A stretch of 64,000 nucleotides of DNA. Origin: Crossaster papposus. Lineage: Eukaryota > Echinodermata > Asteroidea > Velatida > Solasteridae. Under the pieces are notes generated by a model. The model worked only from the letters and a program-made list of their open reading frames with translations, did no database searches and was not told the DNA's origin. Below, piece after piece: positions 1-10,900 of the stretch. The stretch is taken from the NCBI GenBank assembly GCA_037893245.1, contig JBAIAA010000352.1:372001-436000 (forward strand), written 5' to 3'. The number at the start of each line of letters is the position of its first letter. Positions within the stretch are counted from its first letter, which is position 1. The translations under genes were made by a program, and so were the position numbers.

Positions 1-1200
1 ATATTGGTTTTCTTCAATATCTTTCCAAGTATAGGCCTAGCCGTATAAATTGTAGGCCTAGGCTACCATGGCTAGGACCTCAACATAATTCCCTTTTTAA
101 ACTTTAACGTTAGAACATGGCTAGCTTAAAAATTCAAGCTCTATCTCATGGCATCAATTGGGAGATTCAGCGAATATTCCAATGTCATGAGCTTTAGGGC
201 TGAAATGTTCAAGCTAGAACACCGGTTACAAAATAAAAATAAGAACAAATTAGGGATGTAAATTACTCTTTCTTTATCATCAGTCTTATCTTAATATTAA
301 CATTGCTATTACAGGACAAATAGATGTCATGAAGATACTGAATTCCCAACTTTTGCAACATTAATAAGGTTAGTATAATAACACAAACGGTCATAAATTA
401 AGAAATACCCCTCATCTTGGTTTCGGCAACCAAAAGCAACAGGATCTTTTCCCTTCTTTTGGCGCAAGTAAAGTGGAACGCCGCTATAACGAACATTACA
501 GGATCCACACATTTTGTTTGGTATATCGACCGTTTCGTACAGCAATGTATATAGCCGCCAGAAGTATAGACGTTCGGTGTTCCACTGTCTTGCACGTGGC
601 TTTATATACGGAGAAAGTCTAGTATTTTGAGTCACATCTGTGGGGCTGGACTTTATCTTGAACTATATAGTTTATACTGATTTTTTTTTATATTTAAAGC
701 GGCACGCAAGAGTTCAAAAAAGTGAAACAAATTAAATTGGATTGAGTGAAATTTATGGCCTAAATTGTAATTAATGTCTGCTCTAAGAACTTGCTGTTTC
801 AGAAAATGTTCACTTTTTTTAGCGAATATACATTTAGTAACTCTCTAATTGTGAAACAAGTTTTGCGAGACAATCTTGATGAGGATAAGCATCATCTGGG
901 TTGGATGTGAAATGTTAAAAGAAAATGTAAAATATACGAGAAATTTGCTCACCGACAAAAAACAACATAACTTGGCCATCTGTCATCGCTAGGTGTTGAC
1001 TGAGGGCGTTCGATTCTACCACTCTCTGCAGTGCAGCATTCATTCGACGACATTAAAAAAAGCTTGGTGGTCCGTGCGCGTGCGCACTAGTGCTAGCACT
1101 GCCATTGGTCAGAGAGTGCATGAAGTCTCCTTAGTGAAATAACTAAAACAGTTACTTTCTGATGTTTTGGATTATTTTGTTTTTTTCCTTATCAAGTTCT
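1..1200. other. AT-rich intergenic sequence
   Basis: I see no supportable gene here. A 102-codon open frame on the minus strand (327-635) contains a CxxC pair but has no recognisable domain and no splice context, so it is not called. The segment 1060-1120 is locally GC-rich with alternating CG/TG bases and may belong to a promoter for the zinc-finger locus downstream, but no element can be named. Confidence 0.5.
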
Positions 1201-1212
1201 GATTAGCTGAAT

Positions 1213-1384
1213 CACACGGGGTGGTGCATACTGCTTGCATGTAACACTTGCGGCCAAGTCTTTTCTGACTAAAGACATCATATCAGTGTATATGTACACA
1301 AACTGTGGTGCATTTCGGTAAAGAAACCTTATTTGTGAGCCCTTTGGTAAAGCCTTTGCACGCCGAAGTCTACTCAAACACGAC
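1213..1384 (+). pseudogene. Decayed C2H2 fingers upstream of the intact array
   Basis: Relics of two zinc fingers precede the open frame. In the frame starting at 1213 there is an HTG linker remnant, then ACNTCGQVFSD followed by a stop: the start of a finger. After a frame change, the frame used by the intact array reads ICEPFGKAFARRSLLKHDMEH (from about 1329), where the second zinc-binding Cys of the CxxC pair is Phe (EPF instead of xxC); an in-frame stop lies just before it at about 1320. These are unmistakable finger fragments by spacing and linker. They show that the array was once longer at its N-terminal side. Confidence 0.7.
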
Positions 1385-2146
1385 ATGGAACACACCGGTG
1401 AGACTAAACCATTTGTTTGCAACACCTGTAATAAAGTATTTGCAAGCCGATGTCTTCTACGGCGACATGACAGGGTGCACACTGGTGAGAAACCTTATGT
1501 TTGTAAGACCTGCGGTAAGGCGTTTGCACAGAAAAAACATATACGCCTACACAACAGGGTACACACCGGTGAGAGGCCATATGTTTGTGAAACCTGTGGC
1601 AACGCCTTTGCAGTGCAAGGTAACCTACGCCAACATAAAAGGTTGCACACTGGTGAGAAACCATTTGTTTGTAATACCTGTGGTAAATGCTTTAATGGTA
1701 AAAGTACACTGCGCCAACATGGCATGGTGCACTCCGGTGAGAAACCCTTCAGGTGTGACACCTGTGGTAAAGCTTTTTCTCAGCGTAGTAATCTTCATGA
1801 ACACAACTTGGCGCACACTGGTGAGAAACCATTTGAATGCGGCACCTGTGGTAAAGGTTTTACAAAGCGAATCTATTTACAGAAACATACCAGGGTGCAC
1901 ACTGGTGAGAAACCATTTGTTTGTTGGACCTGTGGTAAAGCTTTTTCTCAGCGAAGTAATCTTCAAACACATAACATGGTGCACACTGGTGAGAAACCTT
2001 TTGTTTGTGAGAAATGTGGTAAAGCCTATACACAGCGAGCTAATTTACGAAAGCATCACAAGCATCACATTGGCCGGTTAGAAAACACCCAAACGTATGG
2101 TGAAGCCATGAAGCCACATGCACTCCCGTGGGAAACCATTTGTTAG
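1385..2146 (+). CDS. C2H2 zinc-finger protein, 8-finger array
   Basis: The 253-residue open frame is almost entirely eight tandem C2H2 fingers (CxxC-x12-HxxxH) joined by TGEKP-type linkers (HTGEKPY, HTGERPY, HSGEKPF). Fingers start at about residues 10, 38, 66, 94, 122, 150, 178 and 206. All zinc ligands are present in all eight. Family knowledge: such arrays bind DNA, usually as nuclear transcription regulators; the target is not predictable here. There is no effector domain. The ATG at 1385 sits inside a linker (MEHTGE), so it may not be the native start: the protein may begin in an upstream exon, or this may be a decaying gene, since broken fingers lie on both sides. The tail of about 25 residues after the last finger (IGRLENTQ...) resembles no domain. 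An AATAAA follows at 2254. Confidence 0.7.
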   Translation: MEHTGETKPFVCNTCNKVFASRCLLRRHDRVHTGEKPYVCKTCGKAFAQKKHIRLHNRVHTGERPYVCETCGNAFAVQGNLRQHKRLHTGEKPFVCNTCGKCFNGKSTLRQHGMVHSGEKPFRCDTCGKAFSQRSNLHEHNLAHTGEKPFECGTCGKGFTKRIYLQKHTRVHTGEKPFVCWTCGKAFSQRSNLQTHNMVHTGEKPFVCEKCGKAYTQRANLRKHHKHHIGRLENTQTYGEAMKPHALPWETIC

Positions 2147-2180
2147 ATTTGTGATAAAGCCTTTTGATGATGGTGTGGGG
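2147..2180 (+). pseudogene. Decayed finger just after the stop codon
   Basis: Read on through the TAG at 2144-2146, the same frame gives ETIC-stop-ICDKAF and then two stops. The spacing Cys-x-x-Cys plus DKAF matches the first half of another C2H2 finger, with the stop falling in the CxxC pair. The array therefore also lost fingers at its C-terminal side. Confidence 0.6.
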
Positions 2181-2253
2181 AAACAATTTACACAAAAAGT
2201 GTATTTTCCCAGACAAGTTTCCCACCACATCCATATAGGCACGGTCGTGTTGC

Positions 2254-2259
2254 AATAAA
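2254..2259 (+). terminator. AATAAA polyadenylation signal
   Basis: A canonical AATAAA lies 108 bp after the zinc-finger stop codon, at a usual distance for a 3' UTR. This supports transcription of the zinc-finger locus, although the motif is common in AT-rich DNA. Confidence 0.4.
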
Positions 2260-3531
2260 ACTAGTAATGCACCGCTTTTAGGCTTACAATATTTGTCTAT
2301 GTTTATTACTTATGCGACGACTTACTACGCCAATGCAATACATCATTGTGTAGTCAGAAAGTGCTACATAATTTCTTCAGGTGTGATGTACTGTACTCTT
2401 TGTCGTAAAGTTCAAATTTGATAAAGCTGGCAAGGGCAATTGTTGCATTGTGTGTTTAATATCTGCATTATGCCTTTCGTATTACGAAATGTCAGTCGAC
2501 TGTAAACCTATTACTGTGTGGTTCATTACCCTTTTTACAATCTAGCCACACACCCTTAAGGTCATTAAATTAGTACAGCTGACTGGTACTTACACGTAAT
2601 ATTTAGTAGTTCTCACCATGTTTACTAGATTTTCCCACTTGTGACACCGTAGACCAGCGCACGACTTCCAGATATAATGTATTCACTCATGATCTAGTAA
2701 ATCTGAAGCATTTACTCCTTTTGAGTATTCATACCAAACAGAGGAAATGCTAATATTCTAGCAAATGATAGAAACCAACAAGTAAATATTTTACTCTTGG
2801 GCAGATGTTTTCCACAAAAAGCATTTGCTTAATTTCTTTTATATTTTAAAATTCAAGTACATACAGCAAATTATGCTAGTTTTTATTCATACGATCCCTT
2901 TCTCATTGCACACACCAATTAGACGCCTCACCAAAAAGAAAGCACCCCCTATATACTTGTGGGCATAATGCAGAAACTAATGGAGACGGCGCCTCATAAG
3001 AAATGAGACCGACTAATTTTAATTGAGCCAGTTGAAAATTTAAGAAATGAGTTGGATAAATTAATATTACTTATAACATAATATTGTATTGATTACCGTG
3101 TTCTTCTTGTATCAAAAGTGTTATAGCAGTCGTGTGAATATATATTTTTGCAAAAACGAGGTCTGTATAATATAGTTTATGTAGAAGTCACAATTTTGTA
3201 TTTTTGACAAACTTGATGATGGTGTAGGGAAACATGGTGTAATTAGCGCTACGAGAGAACATGTTTTATAAACTGGGCGTCCTTATAGCCGCTCGGCTAT
3301 TTTATGTAAAAATAATCTTAATATGAAAGTTAATATAACAGTAATACAAAGGCACAGGGTTTACCGCGCTTATTTATATTATAGCATTTTTAATAAGGCA
3401 TGGCTGGTTTTCATGCGTAGAGTGTGGTGTATACCCTGTACGAATCATTGTTCTTTGCTCCCTTATAATTATTGGTGGTTGTATGGATCTGGATTTGTGG
3501 TTTAATTGCTAAGAGGTGTATCAAAATGTAA
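2260..3531. other. AT-rich intergenic sequence, no gene seen
   Basis: No exon, RNA gene or clear repeat unit was found. Short open frames (for example 3323-3505) have no recognisable protein features. Confidence 0.45.
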
Positions 3532-3973
3532 TGGGTGCGTTCGTTTAGGTCATTCGAGTTGACACGGGTAAAGCCAGTCGGGGTTGCCACGAGAGCTGTG
3601 CTAAACGAACGCTCAAACGCAGGCCATCACGATCCTTACGTGATGTCCGTAGCTGCAGCCATAGCCATTGACAAAACGCTATTGTCGGACTGAGGCTTAC
3701 TCTTTTCCGTCGGTCACAAACAAGTAACAATCATGTCGGGCTAGAATAACAACTCCAATAAAATAGATTTTGGGCACACTCTTGCTCTTTAACATAACCA
3801 CTGTCCGGCCGCCATATTGGAATGAACAACGCATGCGTGTGACGTATTCCGCCAGTAACCCTGCTCCAGTAACTCTGGTACGGTCTGTGGTGGTGGCTGA
3901 CTTGGCGTCTGAGCTAAACGAACGACCCGGGGCTAGCCCATGTCGACTCGGGCGAGCTAAACGAACGCACCCA
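3532..3973 (-). mobile_element. MITE family K, copy 1 (17-bp TIR)
   Basis: TGGGTGCGTTCGTTTAG at 3532-3548 is the exact inverse complement of 3957-3973, giving a 442-bp element with perfect 17-bp terminal inverted repeats. Copies of the GTTCGTTTAG motif recur inside. The inner sequence, in reverse orientation, matches 31815-32225 in SLC25A1 intron 3, so this is a dispersed family. No transposase is encoded, so it is non-autonomous. The flanks share only TAA/ATAA and the target duplication is unclear. Confidence 0.75.
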
Positions 3974-5091
3974 ATAATAGCATTACATTGTAATAGCCTA
4001 ACCTTACTGTGAACATTCTTTGTAAAACGGGCAAGTTTGGTTTTTATTCTATTATGGGGGTAATTTTTAGCTTCTGTGCTCGATGTATAACCTCAGTAAT
4101 GGTCTGAAGGAATATAATGCCTGTTGTTGTATAGTATTGACAACAGGATAATGGTTGCTATTCAGGCAGACAGCCATGAGATACGTGTACTTTTCGTCAG
4201 TAGGCGAAGTGTACTGTGTGCACGTAGTGATTTTCTAGAGTTTTTGTGTACAGTCTGATTATGTGTATGCATTTTTGTATAATGTGTATGTGTATACGGT
4301 CTGTATATTGTGCATTTTATGCGAATAAATAAAATCTATAGCTACTCTGGCTATTTCCCAATTATTAAAGGGCACGGTATATCTATTAAAATGTTTGCCT
4401 TGTAAAAATCTTTGCAGATTGCATGGCGGATCCGGGATTTTAAAGGTTTTCAGATTCGGTGCTCAACAGTAGAAAGACAATTTAGAGAGACTCAAGGCTT
4501 GAAACAATCAATCAAGATAGTAGACGAACATTATTTCAGAAATATTCGGGAACATTTTGGATGTTCTTATCAGATTACATTGTATTTGTGTGTTTTTCCA
4601 ACCTAATATCTTAACAGAATTACTTTTGTCAGACATTAAGATGGTGGTTTTAACGATTTGCGCCCAACGATCCGTATATTCCACTTTTCAAAATCATGTA
4701 GATGGTTTTAATACTAGCTATTCTTGATTCAAGGCACCATTTTATTTTCAATTCGAATTTAATCTATCGTTTATATATTTGTCTGGGGTTGAAAATGGTG
4801 TGTCAACATTCGAACTCATGTGTCGTGATTTCGTTTATAAGTAGGCCTCCAAAGCTGGAAAACAACACGTGCGATTAAAAATGTAATATAATATAAATTG
4901 TAAGTAATCAAACAAAATACACAGACAGCAGAAATATAACAAGCGTTTATTATAACAAGAAGGTTGTTAAGAAGCATGTTTTTTAATACAAACATTTGAC
5001 GTTACTGCAATGTTGCGCGTGGGTACGGGTCCATGTGATTAAAGTGGCAGGTCGGTTGCGTTGTGCAACGGCACTTCACGGCTCGTCGCAG

Positions 5092-5092
<1 letters not shown>
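3974..5092. other. Intergenic, AT-rich
   Basis: TG-rich spacer with an AATAAA-like run near 4325 and no convincing exon. The 64-codon frame at 4412-4606 looks random. Confidence 0.4.

Positions 5093-5148
<56 letters not shown>
5093..5148 (+). repeat. Uninterrupted poly-G tract (56 bases)
   Basis: A pure run of G from 5093 to 5148. The true length is likely polymorphic or uncertain, because assemblers handle homopolymers poorly. It could form G-quadruplex structures. The apparent poly-Gly frame through it is an artefact. Confidence 0.9.
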
Positions 5149-5149
<1 letters not shown>

Positions 5150-6259
5150 CGTTATCTTTGGCGCAACTTAATCCAATCCACCACCATTTAGAAGCGCAAG
5201 TGACGCCACCTTAATAGTGGCGTAAGTTACGCGGCCGCGGGTGGATTAGAGCGTTCCAACGAAGGCATAATTTAGTATTTTGTTGGATTAGTTTACGCCT
5301 GCGTCTGAACGTAGTACCCTAATGATATTTGCGCTTCAACACAGACGTCCTGTGGTTCGCTATAGTCGTGGAGTCAAGGCTAGGCTGCGTCCGATGGGAT
5401 TATTGATTTCCATTAAATGGCGGAGATCAATGGATGGGATTTTTTGATCTGTACAATGGCCGCGTGAGGTCGCTGTTTGCGATGTATTTTTGCACTGTGC
5501 ATGCAGCTAGCAAGCTGCGCGCAGGTGGATTTCGGACAAATAAACCGACAACGATGGCCTTGGCCAAAGTAATTATGTCACTGGGGTGCTCAGTAAATAT
5601 CTGAAGGTTAGCATCCACAGATGGGCCACACAATACAATTTAAAATGATTGTCGATATATGCTGAACCAAAATAAAGTAAGCTGAAGTATAGACATTGAT
5701 AGAATTTGACCGGCTGCATGGCAGCAAAATATCAGGGTGTACTTCCTAAAGATGTCGGCCTGAACCCGTATCGTATCGAGGTTCGGGAAAAACAATTCTG
5801 GATCCGGTTAATGTAAAAAATAATCCCGGCGCGAACTGGTTAATGATGAGATGCAGTAGCCTTTTCAGTTTTTGTGCCATGCAAAGGGGGCAAACAACGT
5901 CTAAAAATCTGCCTTAAAAATACTTTTTTTTTTTTTTTTTTAATGCTGCCAGGGTAGAAAGATGCGGAACTGATGACTTAAGGTTAAATCCAATGACATG
6001 TTGTCTTTAAATGTTTCCATTAATTGTATATTTTGTAATTTTATTATTGAGGATGGGAAATGGAACTATTTATAGTGCCTGTTTTGGCAATATATTACAT
6101 GTAATTGCTTTCACATTCAAGTTCAAGGCACAACAAAATATTTGCAATTGCCGAAAAATAAAAAATGCCTAATGCAAAGTAAAAATAGAACGTGCCCACA
6201 ATAACATACCAGTAGCCTACGTGTACCATTATTGATAGGCATATAAACAACGGGGGTCA
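5149..6259. other. Intergenic with a family C fragment
   Basis: Mostly unique-looking spacer. Positions 5712-5843 hold the right-hand half of a family C element ending at TTAA (5840-5843), truncated on its left. An A/T homopolymer lies at 5925-5942. No gene is seen. Confidence 0.5.
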
Positions 6260-6770
6260 GACAAGTCGACCGTTGAGACAAGTCGACCGTTGAGACAAGT
6301 CGACCGTTGAGACAAGTCGACCGTTGAGACAAGTCGACCGTTGAGACAAGTCGACCGTTGAGACAAGTCGACCGTTGAGACAACGGTCGAGTTGTGTCGC
6401 CCAATAGAGGGCGCCCTATTGGTTTTACAGAGGCTGCACAAAGGTTGAGACAAGTCGACCGTTGAGACAAGTCGACCGTTGAGACAAGTCGACCGTTGAG
6501 ACAAGTCGACCGTTGAGACAAGTCGACCGTTGAGACAAGTCGACCGTTGAGACAAGTCGACCGTTGAGACAAGTCGACCGTTGAGACAAGTCGACCGTTG
6601 AGACAACTCGACCGTTGAGACAACTCGACCGTTGAGACAACTCGACCGTTGAGACAACTCGACCGTTGAGACAACTCGACCGTTGAGACAACTCGACCGT
6701 TGAGACAACTCGACCGTTGAGACAACTCGACCGTTGAGACAACTCGACCGTTGAGACAACTCGACCGTTG
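6260..6770. repeat. 17-bp minisatellite (GACAAGTCGACCGTTGA)
   Basis: Tandem 17-mers occur in two blocks. Block 1 (6260-6378) has 7 copies with GTCGAC. Block 2 (6449-6770) has 9 copies with GTCGAC followed by 10 copies in which that hexamer is CTCGAC, with a single switch near 6602. Between the blocks lie one inverted unit (6381-6395) and a 47-bp segment (6396-6442) that recurs at 6795-6841 after block 2. Because 17 is not a multiple of 3, long open frames with a 17-residue period appear on the minus strand; they are not genes. Confidence 0.95.
6396..6442 (+). repeat. 47-bp duplicated segment, copy 1
   Basis: Identical to 6795-6841. It starts GTCGCCCAATAGAGGGCGCC, which contains a short palindrome (GGGCGCCC). 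Each copy follows a block of the 17-bp minisatellite, so the unit [array plus 47 bp] appears to have been duplicated. Confidence 0.9.
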
Positions 6771-6794
6771 TCCATCATTGGCTACTTTGTCCTG

Positions 6795-6841
6795 GTCGCC
6801 CAATAGAGGGCGCCCTATTGGTTTTACAGAGGCTGCACAAA
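6795..6841 (+). repeat. 47-bp duplicated segment, copy 2
   Basis: Identical to 6396-6442; it closes the second minisatellite block after a 24-bp unique spacer. Confidence 0.9.
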
Positions 6842-7201
6842 TAATATAACTTGGGCAAAGTTTTCAACAAGCGTCGCAAGGGAATCCAGTTTATGATGAG
6901 TTGAGAAGGTTGAGAACCCCCAATTTTGTTTTCATGTTTTCCTACTCCTAGTAATTTGTTATGTACATGTGCAACTACAGTATTTGTAATGTGAAATGTA
7001 CTGTAACTGTAACTTTCAGTTTTACCATAACCAAATATATTTCTTTTAAAAGTGCAGTTCTGTTTACAACTTGAATTCAAGGTACTGACGTAGCTAAGAA
7101 GCTTTTGTAATATAGTCGCAACAAGGCAGTTAAGGTTCAGTTAACTCTGTTTAAAAAACTAGTTTAAGTCAACTAGTTTAAACTATGATGGTGGTTCTAT
7201 T

Positions 7202-7664
7202 TGTGACCTGTTCCAACGAAACCCGGACAAAGTCGACTTTTTAGTTTTTCAGATTTTGCTTTTTTCACATTCTCTAGGTTCTCAGCTTTTAAATGATGTA
7301 TCATTTACATATGTATACCCCCCCCCACCCTATCTTCCCTGGGGTCTGAATTTAGTGAGAAAACCCTGACAACCTAATTATGAGATAAACAGCTTTGAAG
7401 TTCAGAAAAGCGTATTATTTCTGTACACAAATGTTTCACAAAATTGACAAAAAAACACACTTCTGGTGGACGGATTTTGTTCAAATTTGAGGAGATTGTA
7501 CTAGATTAATAGTGAGTGACTTAGGAAAACCAAAAACCTCAAAATGGTAAAATCCATCTGTGAACATGGTAAAATGGTAAAATCCATCCCGAAATGACTT
7601 CAGGAGTACATTGTGACAAAACACATTGTGCGACTTTGTCCGGGTTTCGTTGGAACAGGTCACA
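7202..7664. mobile_element. MITE family A, copy 1 (34-bp TIR)
   Basis: Positions 7202-7235 (starting TGTGACCTGTTCCAACGAAA) are the exact inverse complement of 7631-7664. The 463-bp element has no transposase. It ends about 280 bp before the RMND1 start codon and so sits in its promoter or 5' UTR region. Related ends (TGTGACC...AAGTCG) recur at 11741, 13121, 28048 and 33867. Confidence 0.8.
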
Positions 7665-7946
7665 TTTGGTCCTGCCTGGCAATGTTCACAGAGTTTGAAA
7701 AACCCAAGCTCATTGGAGATTTGCCAATTTGTCAATGTTGCACTAGCTGTTGTTAATTTCAAGAACTCAAGTTTATTGTGGCGTAACGATTATTTGGGTG
7801 GATCTCTTGTTTATCACTGTGGACAAAAAACAAACATGTAACATGGAAAAAACACGTAACACCAAGCAGTAACAATGATAATAATGCAGTTTTTCTTCAC
7901 AGAACATTGCATCACAATTAAAAAATAGACTGTATGGCAGGCAGCT

Positions 7947-10900
7947 ATGTTCCGACACCATCTGTATTCGGCTGGAAGTAGAAGTATTTTCTCATCTGGA
8001 TCTAACCTGCTGTGTGGCCTTCTGCACAAAACTCAAAATGTCGTGCAGAGATCCCGCCCAAAAATGGGCCAAATGCGTCAAACGCAAACGTGGACATCAG
8101 TTCAAACATCCTGCTCCAGTTTACGATCGTGCAGATTGCACAAGTGTCTGCGTGAGAAGGCCTCATCCATTTCTCACAGGAAACATGAAGGCTTATTAGA
8201 AACAATCCACTTCACGTTCAAGGCAGCTATTAATCTCTGCACTTGTTACAGCGAGTGGCTTTCCACGTGTATGTCTCGTACCCCTGCGTGGTGTTTATTT
8301 TCTATCGTAAAAGAGCACGGATTTTGGTACCATGAGAGGACTTCATTGTGGAGGATTTTTAGAGTGAACCATTCAAAGAGCGGGCACGGTGAAGTACCTC
8401 TCATCTTTCAGAATAAGGTTCCATCGGTGGTTGGCAAGACAAATCAGAAGCCCAAACCCACGGAGCCCAAGTCTCCGGTTATAAGATCACGGACCAAAAA
8501 ACCAACAAGGCTGAGGCTACAGGATAAGAAGGTATACTAACACATAATGAGTAAACCCCTGTATGTCGATCAGGCATTTTCCTCGGATACCAGCGGCATG
8601 ACAGCATTGAGCAAGTTCGGTTAGGCGACTAGAGTCAGGGATGTAGTCGAGTCCATCACAAGTCCCTGCAAGTCCCTGCAAGTCCATCACAAGTCCTCCA
8701 GTTCCAATTCAAATCACAAGCTATTCAAATCAGCTTTGACAAAAGCAATCCTTTGTCATTGTTCATCCAGTTACTTGTGACTGCCTTTATGAAGGGACTT
8801 GTGACTGGCTTCACGAAAGGACTTGTGAACGGATTTGCAGGGACTCGACTACAACCCTGATCGCTTAGAAGCTATTGAGCAAGGCCACTGCTGTACATAC
8901 CTGTATTGACAGGTCGCAACCACCGACTTTGTCAGAGACTAATAATTAGCCTAGTATTCATCACCTCACACTTGGTTTACATATTGTGTGCTTCTTTCTC
9001 TCTGGGACTATTTATTCCATGAGAAAGCGCACATACAGAGCTTTATTGACCTAAACAGTTTAGACCTGTTGCATGTATTATTACAATAGGTTGTTGTAAA
9101 TGTTGAATAGTCTATTGCTGTCTTGCAATTTTCTTTAAAAAAAGAGGCCATTAAAAAAAAGAATGGAGAGGTTATTACCTCTTGCTGACAAATCTTAGGG
9201 GTGAATTTCTTAGTTGGTGTTGGACTTCCTGGTGTTCCGAGTTGAGCAATATGCCATCTCTTCCTCTTCCAGGATGCCCACGATTCTTGGCTGTGCACCG
9301 CCTTCTCCACAGCAGAGGAGTATCACCTGGAACACCTCAGTCAGGACCTGCAGTCTCAGGGATCCTTTCTGCCTGTTGCAATGCCACAAGGTCGGTCAAC
9401 TTCCAAAGCATCTGATTATATGTTGCGGCTTTGGGAATAGACCATGGGCTGCAAGAACAGTGAGGCCGATTTCACGAAACTCGCCTTATCCTACGGCTCA
9501 TCTTAGGACTTAGGACTTAGCTCAAAGATCGATTTTAGCTAAGACGCGCCCTACGATCGATTTCACTAAACCCTTCTTAAGCAAGACGCATCCGAAATAC
9601 AGATAAATGAACCCCTAGTTATTGGACGAGGATGACCTTTCGCGCGCTACGGCTGTATCATGTTTAATTTGGCACTTTCACGTTCGATTTGATTACGACG
9701 TAACTTTAGTGAAATCGATCCTAGGACGAGTCGCCAGTTAGGACAAGTTACGCTTCCTGAGACGCATCTTAGCGTTTCATGAAATCGGCCCCTGGCTTCT
9801 TGCAATAAGCAGCTGCGAAAGAAATTAGGAGTTTTTTGTCCCTTTTATTTGATGATTTAATTGTCTGCTTGGTAAATGGATTCGATTTGAAATCGAAATT
9901 AAATGGTACATGCTCCCACTGCTTCTCCTCCTTAACACAGATGCTCAAAATGTCTTATTGATGGAGGTTGCAACATCGGCAGCCGTAAACAAGACTGAGC
10001 CTTCGGAAATTTTCCTCTTCCGTGAAGGATCTGTTGTCTTCTGGAATGTGCCCGACGCAACAGTGGGTATTATGTGTGGTGTAAAACAGATCAATTACAT
10101 CCAGCAACTCTGAAATGTGCAGGAGTGTAAACGGTACAATGCCGGGGCCAATTTTATGGTTATTAATTTATCTAATCTAATATGTTTGAGACCCCTTTTT
10201 CTTGACTTGGTTCTTTTTGTTGTCTGCAGTTGAAGGAGGTTTTGCAGATTGTCAGCAAGCATGAGTCGCGACCCTACGAGGTTGCATTGGTTACATGGGA
10301 GAATGAGCACATGAACTATTCCTATGGCAGGTTTGTACACACTGAGCAAGCTCACTGGACCACCGTTGACTGACTAGTGGTTGATTATGTATACAAATGC
10401 TAGTCATTTTGATAGTAATGTTGACTTGGGTTAAAATAACAGGAGGTTTGTTTGGCGTAAATTGATTTAGAAGCGGACTGCCACTATCCGCTATCAAGAA
10501 AATCAGTCTGGTATAAATAATTCCAAAGTAATAAAACGGTAGGTTACACCATTTGCAGATATCAAAATTTTTACTCCTGAATTATTGAGAAATATCTTAC
10601 TTATTTGGAAGTAAATATTGATTGTAGGCATCCAGGAAAATTATTGCGCTAGATATCCTGTAATTGTTCCGAAAAACTGAATTGTATGAAGAAAAATTCG
10701 CGATCAACGGATGGTGATCGCGAAAAAACCCAAATAACATAAGAATAACTGCTCGACGCCTGTTGAAAACAAACGCTGTTTTTCGTGCTTTTCTCGGCAT
10801 CAATGACTGTAAAACTTCGGACAGGTCAGTTAAACTGTATTTACTATAAAATACAAATCACTACATTTCATTCAGGTCCTTATTTCAGCTGTATAAAAAC

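Noticed and set aside
327..635. 102-codon minus-strand frame with a CxxC pair
   Set aside because: No domain, no homologue recognised, no promoter or splice context; an alternative overlapping frame is almost as long.
1305..2081. 258-codon frame overlapping the zinc-finger array
   Set aside because: It is the shifted frame of the repeated finger sequence; the 28-codon periodicity makes it open, but it lacks C2H2 structure.
6123..6803. 226-codon Ser/Leu/Val-rich minus-strand frame
   Set aside because: Produced by the 17-bp minisatellite, which is open in several frames with a 17-residue period.
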